A DNA stretch of 64,000 nucleotides from Phylloscopus collybita (Eukaryota > Chordata > Aves > Passeriformes > Phylloscopidae): NCBI GenBank assembly GCA_027886175.1, contig JAJNNQ010000130.1, positions 14,339,501-14,403,500 of the forward strand, given 5' to 3'. Position numbers and translations under genes: made by a program. Positions 23,401 to 35,618 of the stretch are shown piece after piece (position 1 is the first letter of the stretch; every line of letters starts with the position of its first letter). The notes beneath the pieces are model-generated. The model was not told the origin of the DNA. It searched no databases and saw only the letters and a list, made by a program, of their open reading frames with translations.

Positions 23401-26400
23401 TGCTTCATGCAGTAAAAATTACAGCAGTACAGTGCCTTGGAGAACACAAGCCAAGTAACTGCAGGATGGCCTCAATGTTTAATGAGTAGCCTGAGCTGGT
23501 ATTTGGAGGGGTAGCACCACCCAGAAAGGATCATCTTGGCCTAAAATGGCAAAGTGCCTGCACCATTCTGGAAAAGACGCCAGGGACTGAACCAGTTCTT
23601 TTGTCACAGGGTCTTAAAATCAGTCTGTTTAGGGGTATGGAATGGCCTGAGTTGTTACTGGCATAAATTGTGAAATTGTTTATCTGTATAGGAGAAAAAG
23701 CTGCCTCAGCTGTGTTGAACACAGAGATCTGCAAAGGTTTGGGAGATTTCCCATCCCTTTGTCTTTCCCTCAGTGTGCACCTTGTTCTTGTCCTGGTGCG
23801 CTACCCCGAGCCCTGCTCTGTTAGCGCAGAGCACAACAAGTGTGTGGCACGTAACACACACTCTCAGCACATGAAGCAATCAGCAACATCTCTACTCCCT
23901 GCTACTCTGCTCGCCAAGGCTCCTCTTGGCTCCTTGTGTCCAAGTCAGAATTCCCTCATCTGCTTGGAATTCTTGTTTTAAAAACACAGAAGCTGATTTT
24001 AGAAATGCTAAAGCCAATGAGAACTGCGAGAGCGCTGCACCTCTGGGAATCCAGCCCACATCCCTTTTGTTTTGAGTGTATGATCGATCCTAAATGAGAA
24101 ACCTTTTGTATTTTGGAAACTAAGAAGGAGCTGAAGCAAACTTCTTCATACTTGGCAAAAACAGAATTGCTCTTGATGGAGACCAAGCATGGAAAATTCT
24201 GGTCTGAGAGGATTATGATTGTCAAAGTTATGACAAGTCTGAACAGAGAGTTTTACAGAGAAATCCCTCTCGTTTTACTGCCTACAGTGACAGTATATTT
24301 ATGCAAAAAAATACAATATGAGAAGTTAGATTTATACTCACCAAACAATTACTAGTAAGCAAAAACCAAAACCAGATCAGCATAATGATGTTTTTGTCAA
24401 GCGTAACAATTTTGGTTTGGCCCAAATACACAAATACAGATTTGGACTTTCTGTCACAAGTTGCCAAACATTTGTTTTCATTTATATCTCTGTATTTGTG
24501 TATGTGCATATTGACAAAGGGGATTTGACTCCAAGAAGAACAGAGTTATTATCCAAATCCCAACACAAATCCCTCTATTGACTTCACTGGGAGTTGGATC
24601 AGCACCTTGGTGAGTATGTTCAAAAGAGAATGTCCAGAGTTAAACTATCAGTTCTTCATCCAACTCTCATTGAAAACAATTAAGTCTTTCCATTAACTTC
24701 AATTACTCTTGGATCTAGGTTTGAAACACAAATTGTGTCTAATAGGACATATGGAGGCTATCCTATTAAGCGTGTTTCAATCACATGAGGTCACAAGAAT
24801 TTAAGGACAGAGGGCTGAAAGCCAATATTAACTGAATATTGGAGGTTAGAAAAATGCAAAATTAGTAACTTTTAAAAAGGCATGGTTGCTGCAATAAATC
24901 ATTAGGCTTCATTCTCTTAAAAGCATTTTTAGTGTTTAAAGACGACTGAACTGTGGCTGCCTCTTTGTCGTTTCTGGTTCAGAAAAGCATTCAGACAGCA
25001 GTTAAGCAATGCAACTTAAGTGTCAGCATAACTCCTCTCTTAAGGAGGGGAGGAATTAAACACATGCTTTAGTGATTTCCTGACCTGAGGCTTTTATTTT
25101 CCTTCTGTGAATATTAGTGAAAGTACCTTTTTGTTCATAGGAGCACTCATGAAAAGCACATTTTGAGCCTCTGGCTCAGATTTGCTTAATCTAATCAAGG
25201 AAGAGAAAGTCACATGATGTGTATTAGGTAACCAGTTGCACAATTTGTGGGTGACCATTAAATCATTTCAGATAGGTAAAAAATTGTAATAACTTGCAGC
25301 ATGCTCTCAGATAATTCATAAACATAATACAGAGCTGTTCTTTAGTTCTGTATGTTCTCTCAGGGAAGAATATTGGAAGACAAATGCAAACTCCCGAAAG
25401 AAACTTAAGATAGGCTGTTTTCTTATAAGGTAAAAACCTCCATAACTCCCTCCAAATGTGGAAGGAGCTTCTGTTATTTGCATTGCTCTGAAGTTTTTCT
25501 GATTGAATACAGTTACATCCAGGCTAAGCACACTTGTAAACAGTTGTGCTTAAACTACACCTGTAGAAATTACAAAAAGTGCCAACCACTGTCACAGACA
25601 CCTTCAGGCACCTTTCAAACAATATTACCAATTTTATTTATGTGAGCTCAGATGAATATGGCATTTGTGTGGGGGAAAAAAGGGGCATATTTGTGAAACA
25701 CCTTTGAGAACACATGGCAAAGCTTTTTTTTTTTTTTTTTTAATTTTATATCTTTATGTCCGTATTCCATGTGTTCTACTTAGGCAAATGTTTAAGTAAA
25801 GATTTCTGGGTCAAATGACCTCATTTATTGTTTGTAAACTAAGCTATCTAATCTGGCTCAGTGTCTTCTCATCATATGGTGTAAGTCAAATAAACTCATC
25901 TGCTGCTCAGGCTTACAATCATAGGGCGTTTTCAACTCAACAGTTGAACACGAGCTCCGGTCAGGCTGGGGCCAAAATGGAGCAGAGAGCCTGCAGAAGA
26001 GTGCTTTGGGCCCCTGAACTCAGTGCCATGAGATTACTCATTTTTTATTCTCCTGGAGGAAATGCTTAGCTCAGTTTACTTCAACTGGCTATAGCTGATG
26101 CCAACCTGCCATCCAGAATCCATAAACACCCTGAAAATGGGGTAACTCCGGGAGTTGCTAGCTGGCCCAAGCATCTCTGTGCATGCATCACAGAAAGGTT
26201 CTCCTCATCACTGCAGAAAAGCATCTGTAGGGTGCTTGTGTTGTTATGGCAGTAGGTAGAATAAGCTGATGGCACAGAGGAGCATAAATATACTGATTTT
26301 CTTTTTCCTTTTGCTTTACCTAGAAGCACCCGAACTACTTCAGCCTTCTTTTACCCTCATGTGGACACAGAAAAATACTTTCTTACTTTCTGTTCAGTAG

Positions 26401-29358
26401 AAGCCAGTACCTCCAGTGTTTTGGAAAAAGAATTTTGTGGGTTACTTGAATCAACAGATAGGACACATCCTTTCATGGTGAAGCAGTCTCGAATGTGACA
26501 AATTTTACTTTATTCACCAGTGGGATGGCAGCTCTGGGAAGTGGATCACACTGGGGTCAAAGAAAGAATCAAGTAGATTTATTGAAGAGCCTGGCTAGAC
26601 ATAAACTCCATCCTACAGAGGATCTCCTGAAGAGCATTCTGTAGTTTTCCTTCTATTCAGCTGAGCATTTTTTTTTTCCAGGGTCTGCAGTTTCATGTTA
26701 GTCTGTTACAGCTACAGGGGATATTAGTCAGTATTTCTCTGAAGTTCTGTTTCAGGTCAGAGAGACTAATCTCCAATTAATCCCTGTCAAGTGCGAGGTG
26801 TTTTTTGAAGACTTACAGCCAGCCAGTGGAAAATAGCAGGCATTGGGATGTAGTGGACTTCAGGTTTCTGATCCTGGGCTTTTCCTTTCAACTGCTGGGG
26901 AACCAGAGATTTACATCCTTGCCTGTTTGGGGAACAGAGTTGCATATGGAGGCCACACGTTTTACTTTACATTTCTCTCTGGACCTTTTAACATGTACCC
27001 TCTTAAACAGTGTCAATGGGTTTGATTCCATAATCTATATGGAGCCTGGAATGAGACACAGCTATGTTTGGCCCTTTGCCACAGAAGTCTGGTACTGCAT
27101 AAATGCATTAAAATTACTTGCATGCAAGTCTGGCCTTGGGCTAGACTCCCTCAGGAGTGAAGGAGATTGCAAATCCCAGCACACTGTGGACACCGAGAGC
27201 TTTTCTTCAGCCTTCTGCAGCATGCTTCTCCCTCTGGATGGAGTGTGAGGGAGCGGGTCTGCACTGGAACAGCATGGTCATGTTTTAGAGGGTGTAGGAA
27301 GAGACAATGAGGGACGAAATAGCTGGAAAATTGTAGTGAAATGAGCCCAGTGGAGGGAAATTCCATCTACTATGAAAGTCAGGTTAATACTTGAAGGTTT
27401 AAGATAGGAGCCTCTTGCTTTGAAGTGCAAGATAGGCAGATCATGATTTGAGACTTGAGACAGGAGGAAACATGGTGTGTTGTGGTATACCTTCACCAAA
27501 GTGCCTCAATCTGACCCTAAAAATGCAGAATGGTATTATCCAGCAGGTAGAATAAGGACCTTCTAGACTTGGAACTGAAATAGATTCCATCCAAAAATAC
27601 TCATCTGGGCAGAAACGTTATTCCTGGGAAAGACAGTTTTATGGCAAGAATTATGTGCTTTTTTTAGCTAAAGACACAACGTTTCACCATGAAAAGTGCC
27701 TCAGTGAAGGTCATCTACAGTAGACTGCATCATCATCCTCCCAATTACAGAGGATGACTAATCGTGTATCCTCCCTTTACAATCTGAAAGTTTGCTTTGG
27801 CGCCAGCATGGGTTTGATGCCAGATTTTCCCGATGTCTCAGTGAACCAGCATTTAGCTCATTTCATTGTACATCTCACAGTGTAACTTCATCATAACTTA
27901 GCAGCAGTATCACAATACTGTTGTCTGGAAGAAACTAAAATATGGGACACCTTGTGTGTTTGGTGCAGCAGGCCAGATAGATTTGACATTCTCTCTCTTT
28001 ATTTTATATTATATACAATTATATGTAATTGTCTTTATTAAGATCATGAGATTGTGCTAGATTCAGTATGCTAAGTGTGCAGTGCTCTGTGCAAAGGAAA
28101 ATTCTTTTCCTTGAAGCATGAAGTGAGCACTAGAAATTACCTCTGTTCATTTACATGCTTATGAAATAATACAAAGGAAAAGCAACTTTTCCCTTAATTT
28201 AGGAGAAGAAGCTGCAGTTTTGACTCCATCTTCAGTCTTCTGGAAAATTTTTCTTTTTGGGGAATGCACCATTGTTTGTGATTTATATTTCCAGTTGTCA
28301 TTAGTATGCACCAGTGTTACCTTTTCTTTGGTAAAATACAGACAGATTTGTATAATTGTTTTATTTCAAGCACACATTTGGCCTTGGATTTAAGGAAAAC
28401 TGAAGAAAAAGGGAAAAACTTTGAAAAATTCTGCAGTTCTAGCTCTGTTTCTATTGTTCTGTCTATCAACGTATTGCAAGCAGGAAAAAGTGAAACATCA
28501 GAAACTGAAACTATGCAAAGAAGAGAGGCCACGGGCCTTGTAGGTATGGGACAGGTAAAGCTCATGGATTTTGTTAAAAGCCTGGCTTATCCTCATTTGA
28601 ACAAGAAAGCTGAAGACATGGATGAAAATCATGTAATTCATTTGATATTCTCTTAGGTTTTTTTTTTCCATTCTCTGCATTCCATGGAGTCTAACTAGGG
28701 CAGTATTTTCAGTGGGAAATGTGGCAATTATGTCCATGCGTATTTAAAATTTGGTTTAATTCTTTTGAATGTAGCTACTGTAAGTACGAGCATTTTCTTC
28801 CCCTACTGATTGTATTAGTGAGACACTAATTTGAAATCTAACATTCCACCAACTCCCTAAGATCTGAATGCTGTTAAGGGGAAATACTCCCTTACAGGAG
28901 GTCAACAATTCTGAGAGTTTTGATGAAGATGTATTATTCAACAACAGAAAAAAAAAAAATAAAAGTCTTTGCTTTACTTTAAGATGCAAACAGTGTAAAA
29001 CAGAGTTAACAAAACAGAAGGCAGAATAAAATGAGCAAGAGTCACAGGTTTCCTTGAAATTTCTCATGTAGCCACGCAGATAGACATACATGTGACTAGT
29101 TATTGAGATTGACATAAATAGCTGATGTGAATGTGGTGATGAAAGTGATGGAGATCAATAACAAGTCACAATCCCATTATGGAAGTATTGCATTCTGCAT
29201 AATGTTCAAGCACATCTGTCACCCCAGAGAATGAAAGCTGGTTTAAATCATTAGGCAGAAGCTAGCATCTTGATAATGGCAGCCCTACTTTGCTTCCCAG
29301 GATAATTATTAAACTGACCAAAGCGTTTTGTGGATTTGATGGTCTGCTGAAGATATAA
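20476..29358. other. Non-coding stretch, no gene seen
   Basis: AT-rich single-copy DNA with further AATAAA hexamers near 20536 and 20603, a T14 run near 21327 and a T18 run at 25724-25741. The patch 21410-21600 retains CpGs, including a small palindrome AGTCGAGCGACT at about 21416-21427. ORFs up to 147 codons (26805-27248) overlap shorter ones in other frames and carry no motif I recognise. Confidence 0.5.
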
Positions 29359-29655
29359 ACATACAAGGGTTTCTGCAAATCATCAGTGAAGTGTTATTCA
29401 GCTTCTGCAGTACTCAGCCACCAACACTGCCAGGAATGTTCATATCAAATTAATTATGAGAATTGTGAAAACACCACCAGCCGGGACCACACGAATGGCT
29501 CTCCCTGCAACATGGAACTCCAGCGCGGTGCTTCCACAAAGCTGAACTCACTGCAACCCTGCAAACAGTACTGTGAATTCTTGTGGGTTTCTCTTCTTGT
29601 TTCTTACAAAAATGTGTGTCCTGATCAGTGTCAGCTCTCCATATATTTTCCATAA
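29359..29655 (+). other. Open frame with weak fibronectin-III-like pattern
   Basis: The frame is open from 29359 to TAA at 29653-29655. It is cysteine-rich (11 Cys) and contains YQINYE followed about 25 residues later by TKLNSLQPCKQY. This resembles the C strand and E-F strands of a fibronectin type III domain (Y-x-I-x-Y ... L-x-x-L-x-P-x-x-x-Y). It lacks the Trp of strand B and has no convincing donor site, and no neighbouring exons were seen. It could be an exon relic, a decayed copy or chance. Confidence 0.15.
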
Positions 29656-32036
29656 AGAAATTTGGGCCTTAAAGTTATAATTAGCTTTGAACTTTTCAAA
29701 TGGTTAAGATGTGCCTGTTGTCCTTCTCTTTGAGGTCTCTCAGAGGCAGCTGATCATTCCTGAAGGAGTTGCAAATGACTTCTGTGCATTGCTGTGTTAT
29801 CAGTCAAACACATTTTGCCAGGTAGGGAAAACACAGAACACAAAGAGGGCTGTGTGCATTTTCCTTGAACGGTGCTTGAAAGTGTGTGGAGGACAGACAG
29901 GCAAACAGCAAAGCTACTCTGTGATAGGGGAGAAGTGCACTGTGAAAGTCCATCTTGCTTCCTTAGCTTGCTCTGCAATGTGAGATCAGTGGGAATGAAG
30001 CAATTTTGAAAAAATTACTGGTTATGGTGTTAGCAGATCAGGTTTTGCCTGCCCAAAGCAGGTACATATTTTCTGAAGACAGGAGGACAAAGAGGGGAAA
30101 AGCTACACTTTCAGTACTGTGTCACTTATTCCTTAACCATATTGTAAAGGTCTATTCAGTACATCTCCAATTGCAGGAAGAGGCATGGCATGTGTTGGAG
30201 ATGGAGCTGAAGAACTGAGAATGCTGGCAAGCCAGATGCTGATCCTTGAGCAATGTTGTCTCTAGCGACAGGTAAAATTTCAATTCTCTTTTATTGTGAA
30301 ATACCACAATGTAGGCAGAAAGCTTGAGAAAAACAACTCTCACTGACAATGAGGACAGGGATCCTGACCCCTTTTTTACCCTCCAGTGCTCTCTGACCCT
30401 GATTTAGTATGAATATTTTTCTCCAAAGGTGATAACTCTGTGAGGAAGAAATAACACAAACCACTAGGACTTCTCCCAGCAGGGGGAGAAATGGGCATAA
30501 TGGCGTGTCTTGCATTGTGATCTGCCACTGATGGTTTCATTGGAAGTTTTTATTGGAAAAGCTATGTAGGGGGAATAAAAACTCCAGCAAACAGCTTGCC
30601 TGATTCTTTAACAGTAAAGCATACAGTGAACAAACCTCTGACCAGTAAAAAGTGTTTCTGAACTCTCACAAGGTGTAATCTTAGGGTCTAGAAATACCAA
30701 ATCATCAAGTCTGGTGCTTAACACTCTCCACCCCAATAAAATAGACTTTTAGTCTGGGATGGAGTTTTTATGAACAGTTTATAATCCATATCAAAATAAG
30801 AATTTATAAAGGAAGTGCTGACACAAATTTAGAACAAGATCCAATAAAAACCTATGACTTCTGGTGTGCAGAAAAGTGCAGAAGGTCACAACCCTTGTCT
30901 AAAGCCCTTCACCCCCAAGAAAACAAACAAAAAAATTGTCTTATTGGAATACATAGGTTTTTGTGGTGCCAAAGCCAAGCAAAAGAGGGAATAATTGAAT
31001 TTAGCCCCTAATAACAGCAACGCAAATGTGTTTCCCTGTGTGTTTTACAACCTTTTCTTGTATAATAAGGGACATGATATTACATTCTGGAGGTTTTGAA
31101 ACACAATATTAAGGAGAGAAATAAGATTTTATGAGTAAGTTAGGGTGAATGACAGATGGGGGAGAAAAAATAATTTATTTAATGTTATCTGTACTCACAA
31201 AATCCAGAAATTGGAATGTGTTTCCTAGCTGGTTTTTCAACCAAACACAATCTGTAGCAATGGTGCTGTGTGGCAGGAAATTATCTGAAATAATGAACTG
31301 GTCAAGTACACTAAAATTGATACCCTTCTCATCAGCATCCAAAATACGAAACCTGCCAAAAAATTCTAATTGCAGTTTGCTCTGTCCAAATTATTTTATT
31401 ACTTGCCAAGAAGGGCTTTGAAATATTTGGCAGAGTCTTCTACCAGGAGAAAAATGAAACAAAAGGGAATGAAATGAAACACAATAACGAAATATCCCTG
31501 CCCCCTTGAAAAATAGCAGGTTTGGGGGTTTAGCCCTTTCATGAAGAGCTGATAACTCTATAACCCAAACTATGTAACAAATCAGAAATAATTTATCAAG
31601 GATAAACAAATTGGACTCAGCTAAAAAGCCTTCCAAACTTAAAGGTGTCTCTTGTTAGAGCAGCTGCTTTAATACTGTGATAGTCACAAGGTGTGTTGAT
31701 ATTAAACATCAAATAAAAAGAATCTTGCCATACATTTACCTTGATACACAGCTACGATCCATGAAGTAATGCATGGAAATGTCACTGACTAAGCCAAATC
31801 TGAATTAAGCAATCATGACATAACTAAAGAAGAGCTTCAAGAGAGTTCCACGAACTTTCATTGCAGCCCCAGGAAACAAAGGCCACAGTCCCTGTCTCTG
31901 TGTAAGAACAGTGAGTTAAATTGTTTTTCATCTGGGACTAATCCACAAATAAATGAATGATTTTTATTTTTTTTTTTAATTTCAAGGATTCAAGGCTCTA
32001 TTTGCTGTATTTTTTTTTTTTTTAATGGAATAAAGC
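29656..32036. other. Non-coding stretch, no gene seen
   Basis: Single-copy AT-rich DNA. A segment at 29752-29821 is open and followed by CAG/GTAGGG, but it is too short to call an exon. No repeat is recognised. Confidence 0.45.
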
Positions 32037-32086
32037 ATGCTGAAAATAACATGCAGGCTTTCATACCTGCATGTTATTTTCAGCAT
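32037..32086. repeat. Perfect inverted repeat, 21-bp arms, 8-nt loop
   Basis: Bases 32037-32057 are the exact reverse complement of 32066-32086, leaving an eight-base loop CTTTCATA. Pairing stops at 32036/32087. A T-rich run (about 32011-32023) lies just upstream. Transcribed from either strand it would fold into a perfect short hairpin. It is too perfect for a typical old microRNA precursor. It may be a recent palindromic duplication or a small hairpin RNA. Confidence 0.95.
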
Positions 32087-33099
32087 ATTAAGCCCTTGGT
32101 GTTGTATTTAGGGGATACCTTTGGACCATAGCATGACAGGTTGAAGGTGGTGTTTCAGTGAGGTGATTTTGACATCATTACTGCCTGTGACTCTCGCTTA
32201 GGTGCTAAAATCCATGTCAGGTTTGAGCTGTGCAGATAGATTCCAGTTCTTCAAGGGCCTCCTCACCTGCCTGGGCTCTGCTGCCTTGGCCACAGCCCTA
32301 CAGTGTCTTCCATTTCCTCCAGTACCTCTGGCTCTGTCAGGGCTGACAGTGGGAAGCACAAAGTGTTTCTGGATCTGCCAGTGAGGGCACTCCTGCAAGA
32401 GGAGGGAACGATGCTGGCCACAGCCAGCTCCCTCCACCTTTGCAGCTCCCAAGGGAGGCTGGAGGGCCAGGAACTGATTAGAGGACCCAGGTCAGGGATT
32501 TGTGAACTCTGAATTTGGCAGGCAAATGGAGGAGGAATGGGTTTTGCAGTATTGTGTTTTAAGATGCATTTATTCATAACTATGAAAGCTGAAGACATAT
32601 TGTGTTACTGCATCAGGATCTTAAGCAGATGTTTAGATTTTACAGAGAGGGGTGTATGGAGACACTTTCAGTTTTCCTTTAGTTTTTAAAAAGTTCATTG
32701 TTACCTTTGGTTTTACATACTAACACCTACAGAGAGACAATCTAGTTGATTATGTCAGGTTGCTTGAATATGAATATTTTTTTAATTAGCTTTTTTTTCC
32801 TGATTAAGCTAAATAAATCTAGGTAAATGTGATGTCTTCTGTGCAAGGAAGACTGAAAGAACACAGTAGAGGAAACTCTTAGAGTAAGATTTCTCAGACT
32901 TTTCCACAATGTGATCATAACTTAAGAGAAGGATTATGTAATTGATCAGTTTATTTGTTTCATAGTTGCTTGGCTTTCTCTAGTTTCCATTTACATAGCA
33001 GACTTGGTGAAGCCACACAAATTGGTATTTGGAAAACCTGTGCTATAGAGAAGGAGTAAGGTTATCTTACTTGTCTGGTCATATGATTTATTAGTTTTT
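32087..33099. other. Non-coding; locally GC-rich patch at 32180-32510
   Basis: The patch 32180-32510 is richer in GC than its surroundings and supports overlapping ORFs of 60-111 codons on both strands, none with recognisable motifs. It may be the remnant of an old repeat or retrogene, but I cannot assign it. Confidence 0.35.
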
Positions 33100-33204
33100 C
33101 TTGGTGGTTTGTTTTGGGGTTTTTTGTTTGTTTGTTTTTGGGGTTTTTTTTTTTGTTTTGGTTTGGGTTGGGGGGTTTTTTTGGTTGTTTTTTTTTTTTG
33201 TTTG

Positions 33205-33230
<26 letters not shown>
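33100..33230. repeat. T/G low-complexity tract ending in T26
   Basis: Mixed TTTG/TTGGGG-type sequence passes into an uninterrupted T run at 33205-33230. Confidence 0.95.
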
Positions 33231-33238
<8 letters not shown>

Positions 33239-35564
33239 AAAGCCATATCAATGATGGCATTGTTCCTGTGAAACACGGTGAGTCAGTGATCTCTGCCAGT
33301 CTCACACTGCAAAGCATATGCAGAGGGAACATCTACCTGCACGTTTTAGTCCAGCTCAGGACTTTTGAAGAGAATCTACCAGTTGTCCACACCTACCTTG
33401 TTTTGATATGCGTTGGCAAAAGGTCTTGGAGAAGGTGAGCAAAATTCCTTTCCAATGAAATTATGCTGGAAGATACACTCCAGCACTGCAGCTAATGCAC
33501 TCCAGCTGCTAAAGGGCTTTCAGGCCATGGAACCTGACTGGTCCAAAGTTTAACAACCAACCAACCAATGAAAAAAATCTGCAAGACTCATAGACCTACC
33601 CCTCAAGAGCTTAGCGTGTGGACTTTGGGTTTTCAACAGCAAATTTTTATCTTGAGAAGTCTTTCTGTTAGTTCTACGTGTGTATGCTTAGATGAAGTTG
33701 CTTTTAGAGAGCTCTAGTTTCAACTTTAAGATTTTTTTTGAGAATATTTCTACTCAGAGATTGGGATCTGTGTTGTCTTCTGTTCTAATTGGATTTTGGA
33801 CGATTAAGAAGCTTGAAGCTGTCTTGAAGAAGAAAATCAATCTTAAGGAAAATCCTTCAATTTTATCTACTTCTATTTTGCCACTGGTTTGCAAGACACA
33901 AGGAAGAAATCTGTGGAAAAATTAGAGTTACTCTGTTGTCTAAGTATTTAAGTCATATTTTTTGGTGGAATCTGATCTGAGACATATATGTACACCTTGA
34001 TTAGATACTGTTCAGAGATAAAAACTCTAGACACTGGAATAGTATTTCCAAGTACTGGAACAATGCACATTCCCATTGAACAGGAACAGGAGCCTGCACA
34101 GGCAGATCTGTGTAAGGTCTGATCCTAAAATACTGAAATACTGAAGAGGCTGTCAGAGGGTGTGGTGAGCACCCAGGCAAAAATATGTGTCCTCTTTTCT
34201 TTGCCTTTGTTGTAGGTTGTAACCTCTACTGCTCATGTCACAGTGCACTTTTCTCTGGTTGTGGTGTTTGTTTCTCTCTAAAATAAAATATGGTACGTAT
34301 TTCCAAGCCTCCATGCACCATGTTGGCCTTCTTTTGCTGGAGTCAAGTAATGAGAAAATATTCAGGATTGTAAATTAAATGGTATGAGAACTGGGATCCC
34401 TTTAATTTTTTTTTTTAATTTCTCTCCAATTCTGGCACAAGGCAATATGTTGGTGAGTCCAACAAAAACATGGAATATACAAGTATTATTTAACATAAGT
34501 TGTGTGGGTCCCAAATTCCCAAGAAGATGCATCAGATGTAACAGTTAGCCCTTTATATCCTTACAATGGAAAATAGCAAGAGCTCTAAAAATGAGATTAT
34601 CCTAAATGATGATTATTCCAGCTCTTCAGATCTCTGTCTGCAGAGGAACTTGTAGAGTCTTGTTGCTTCTGAAAGTAAGTACATTGTATTTTAGTAGAAT
34701 AAATATGGAATTAGGAGTCTCAGAGCAGGTATCTGAGACTAACAAGTTGGTTTTTTCTTCTAAAATTTGCCAGTTACAATTTTGGAATAGTGCTATGACT
34801 TCTTTTGTTCAAATTCTGTTCAACTACATTTAAAGAATCTGCATTTCTAGTCATGGGAATAATTTGGTTTTAGCGAGCAGTTGGCTTGAGTTGTTACTGA
34901 TGGAGTTTTATATATGAAAATATAAAGCATCTAGTTTATTATAAATGTAAAGTCCAAATGATTTATAGCCAGTGTCTAAAACATGATTTAAGACCTTTTG
35001 ATTCCTTACCAATTCTGGGATGGTTTGGCAGGTAGTCAAGTCTCTGATTAAAATTTGAGCAATCCATGTTTTAGCCTATACCTCTCTGTCTATATCCTAG
35101 TGAGAATGGAAAGACCACTAAAGGTAAGAAACTGTCAGTAGAGATTTTGTCCTCAGCCCTCCTGAATGGCTGAACAAATAGAAAAAGAGAAGGCATCCCT
35201 GGTTACTCTTTGCAAGATTTTTAAGCTGTAAAGTAAGAGCACAGTCTTGACCCAGCTGCTTCTACTGGGGTAGCTCCTGGAATTCCCTGCAACACCTTCT
35301 TCTGTCCATTTATCTGGGTTTCTTAAAGGGAGTTCATCCCAGGTGCTGTCACCCTGTGTGGGAGATCAGCTCTCCCAGACAAGAGATTTGAGATTTATGT
35401 CTCAGCATGTAGAACATTTGGTTCACTGAACAAGAGAAAGGAAATGGGTGTGTTGCTGAATAGTGGGTGCTACAGAACAAAATATCTGGGCCATGGATTG
35501 TAGTTGTATGTATGTTCCATATGGATGTCTTTTAGTGTGTATTTGTGTATATGCAGCTGTAGCA

Positions 35565-35567
<3 letters not shown>
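33231..35567. other. Non-coding stretch, no gene seen
   Basis: AT-rich DNA with short, unrecognised ORFs only. No repeat is recognised. Confidence 0.5.

Positions 35568-35616
<49 letters not shown>
35568..35616. repeat. (TA)n dinucleotide array, about 24 units
   Basis: 49 bases of perfect alternating TA. It can extrude as a cruciform or hairpin, and its length is likely polymorphic. The Tyr-Ile ORF across it is an artefact. Confidence 0.97.

Positions 35617-35618
<2 letters not shown>

Noticed and set aside
26805..27248. 147-codon plus-strand ORF
   Set aside because: No motif, and the overlapping frames are equally open. Probably chance.
29752..29827. Short open segment followed by CAG/GTAGGG, considered as an exon near the FN3-like frame
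   Set aside because: Acceptor weak, peptide unrecognised, and no frame link to the 29.4-kb segment could be shown.
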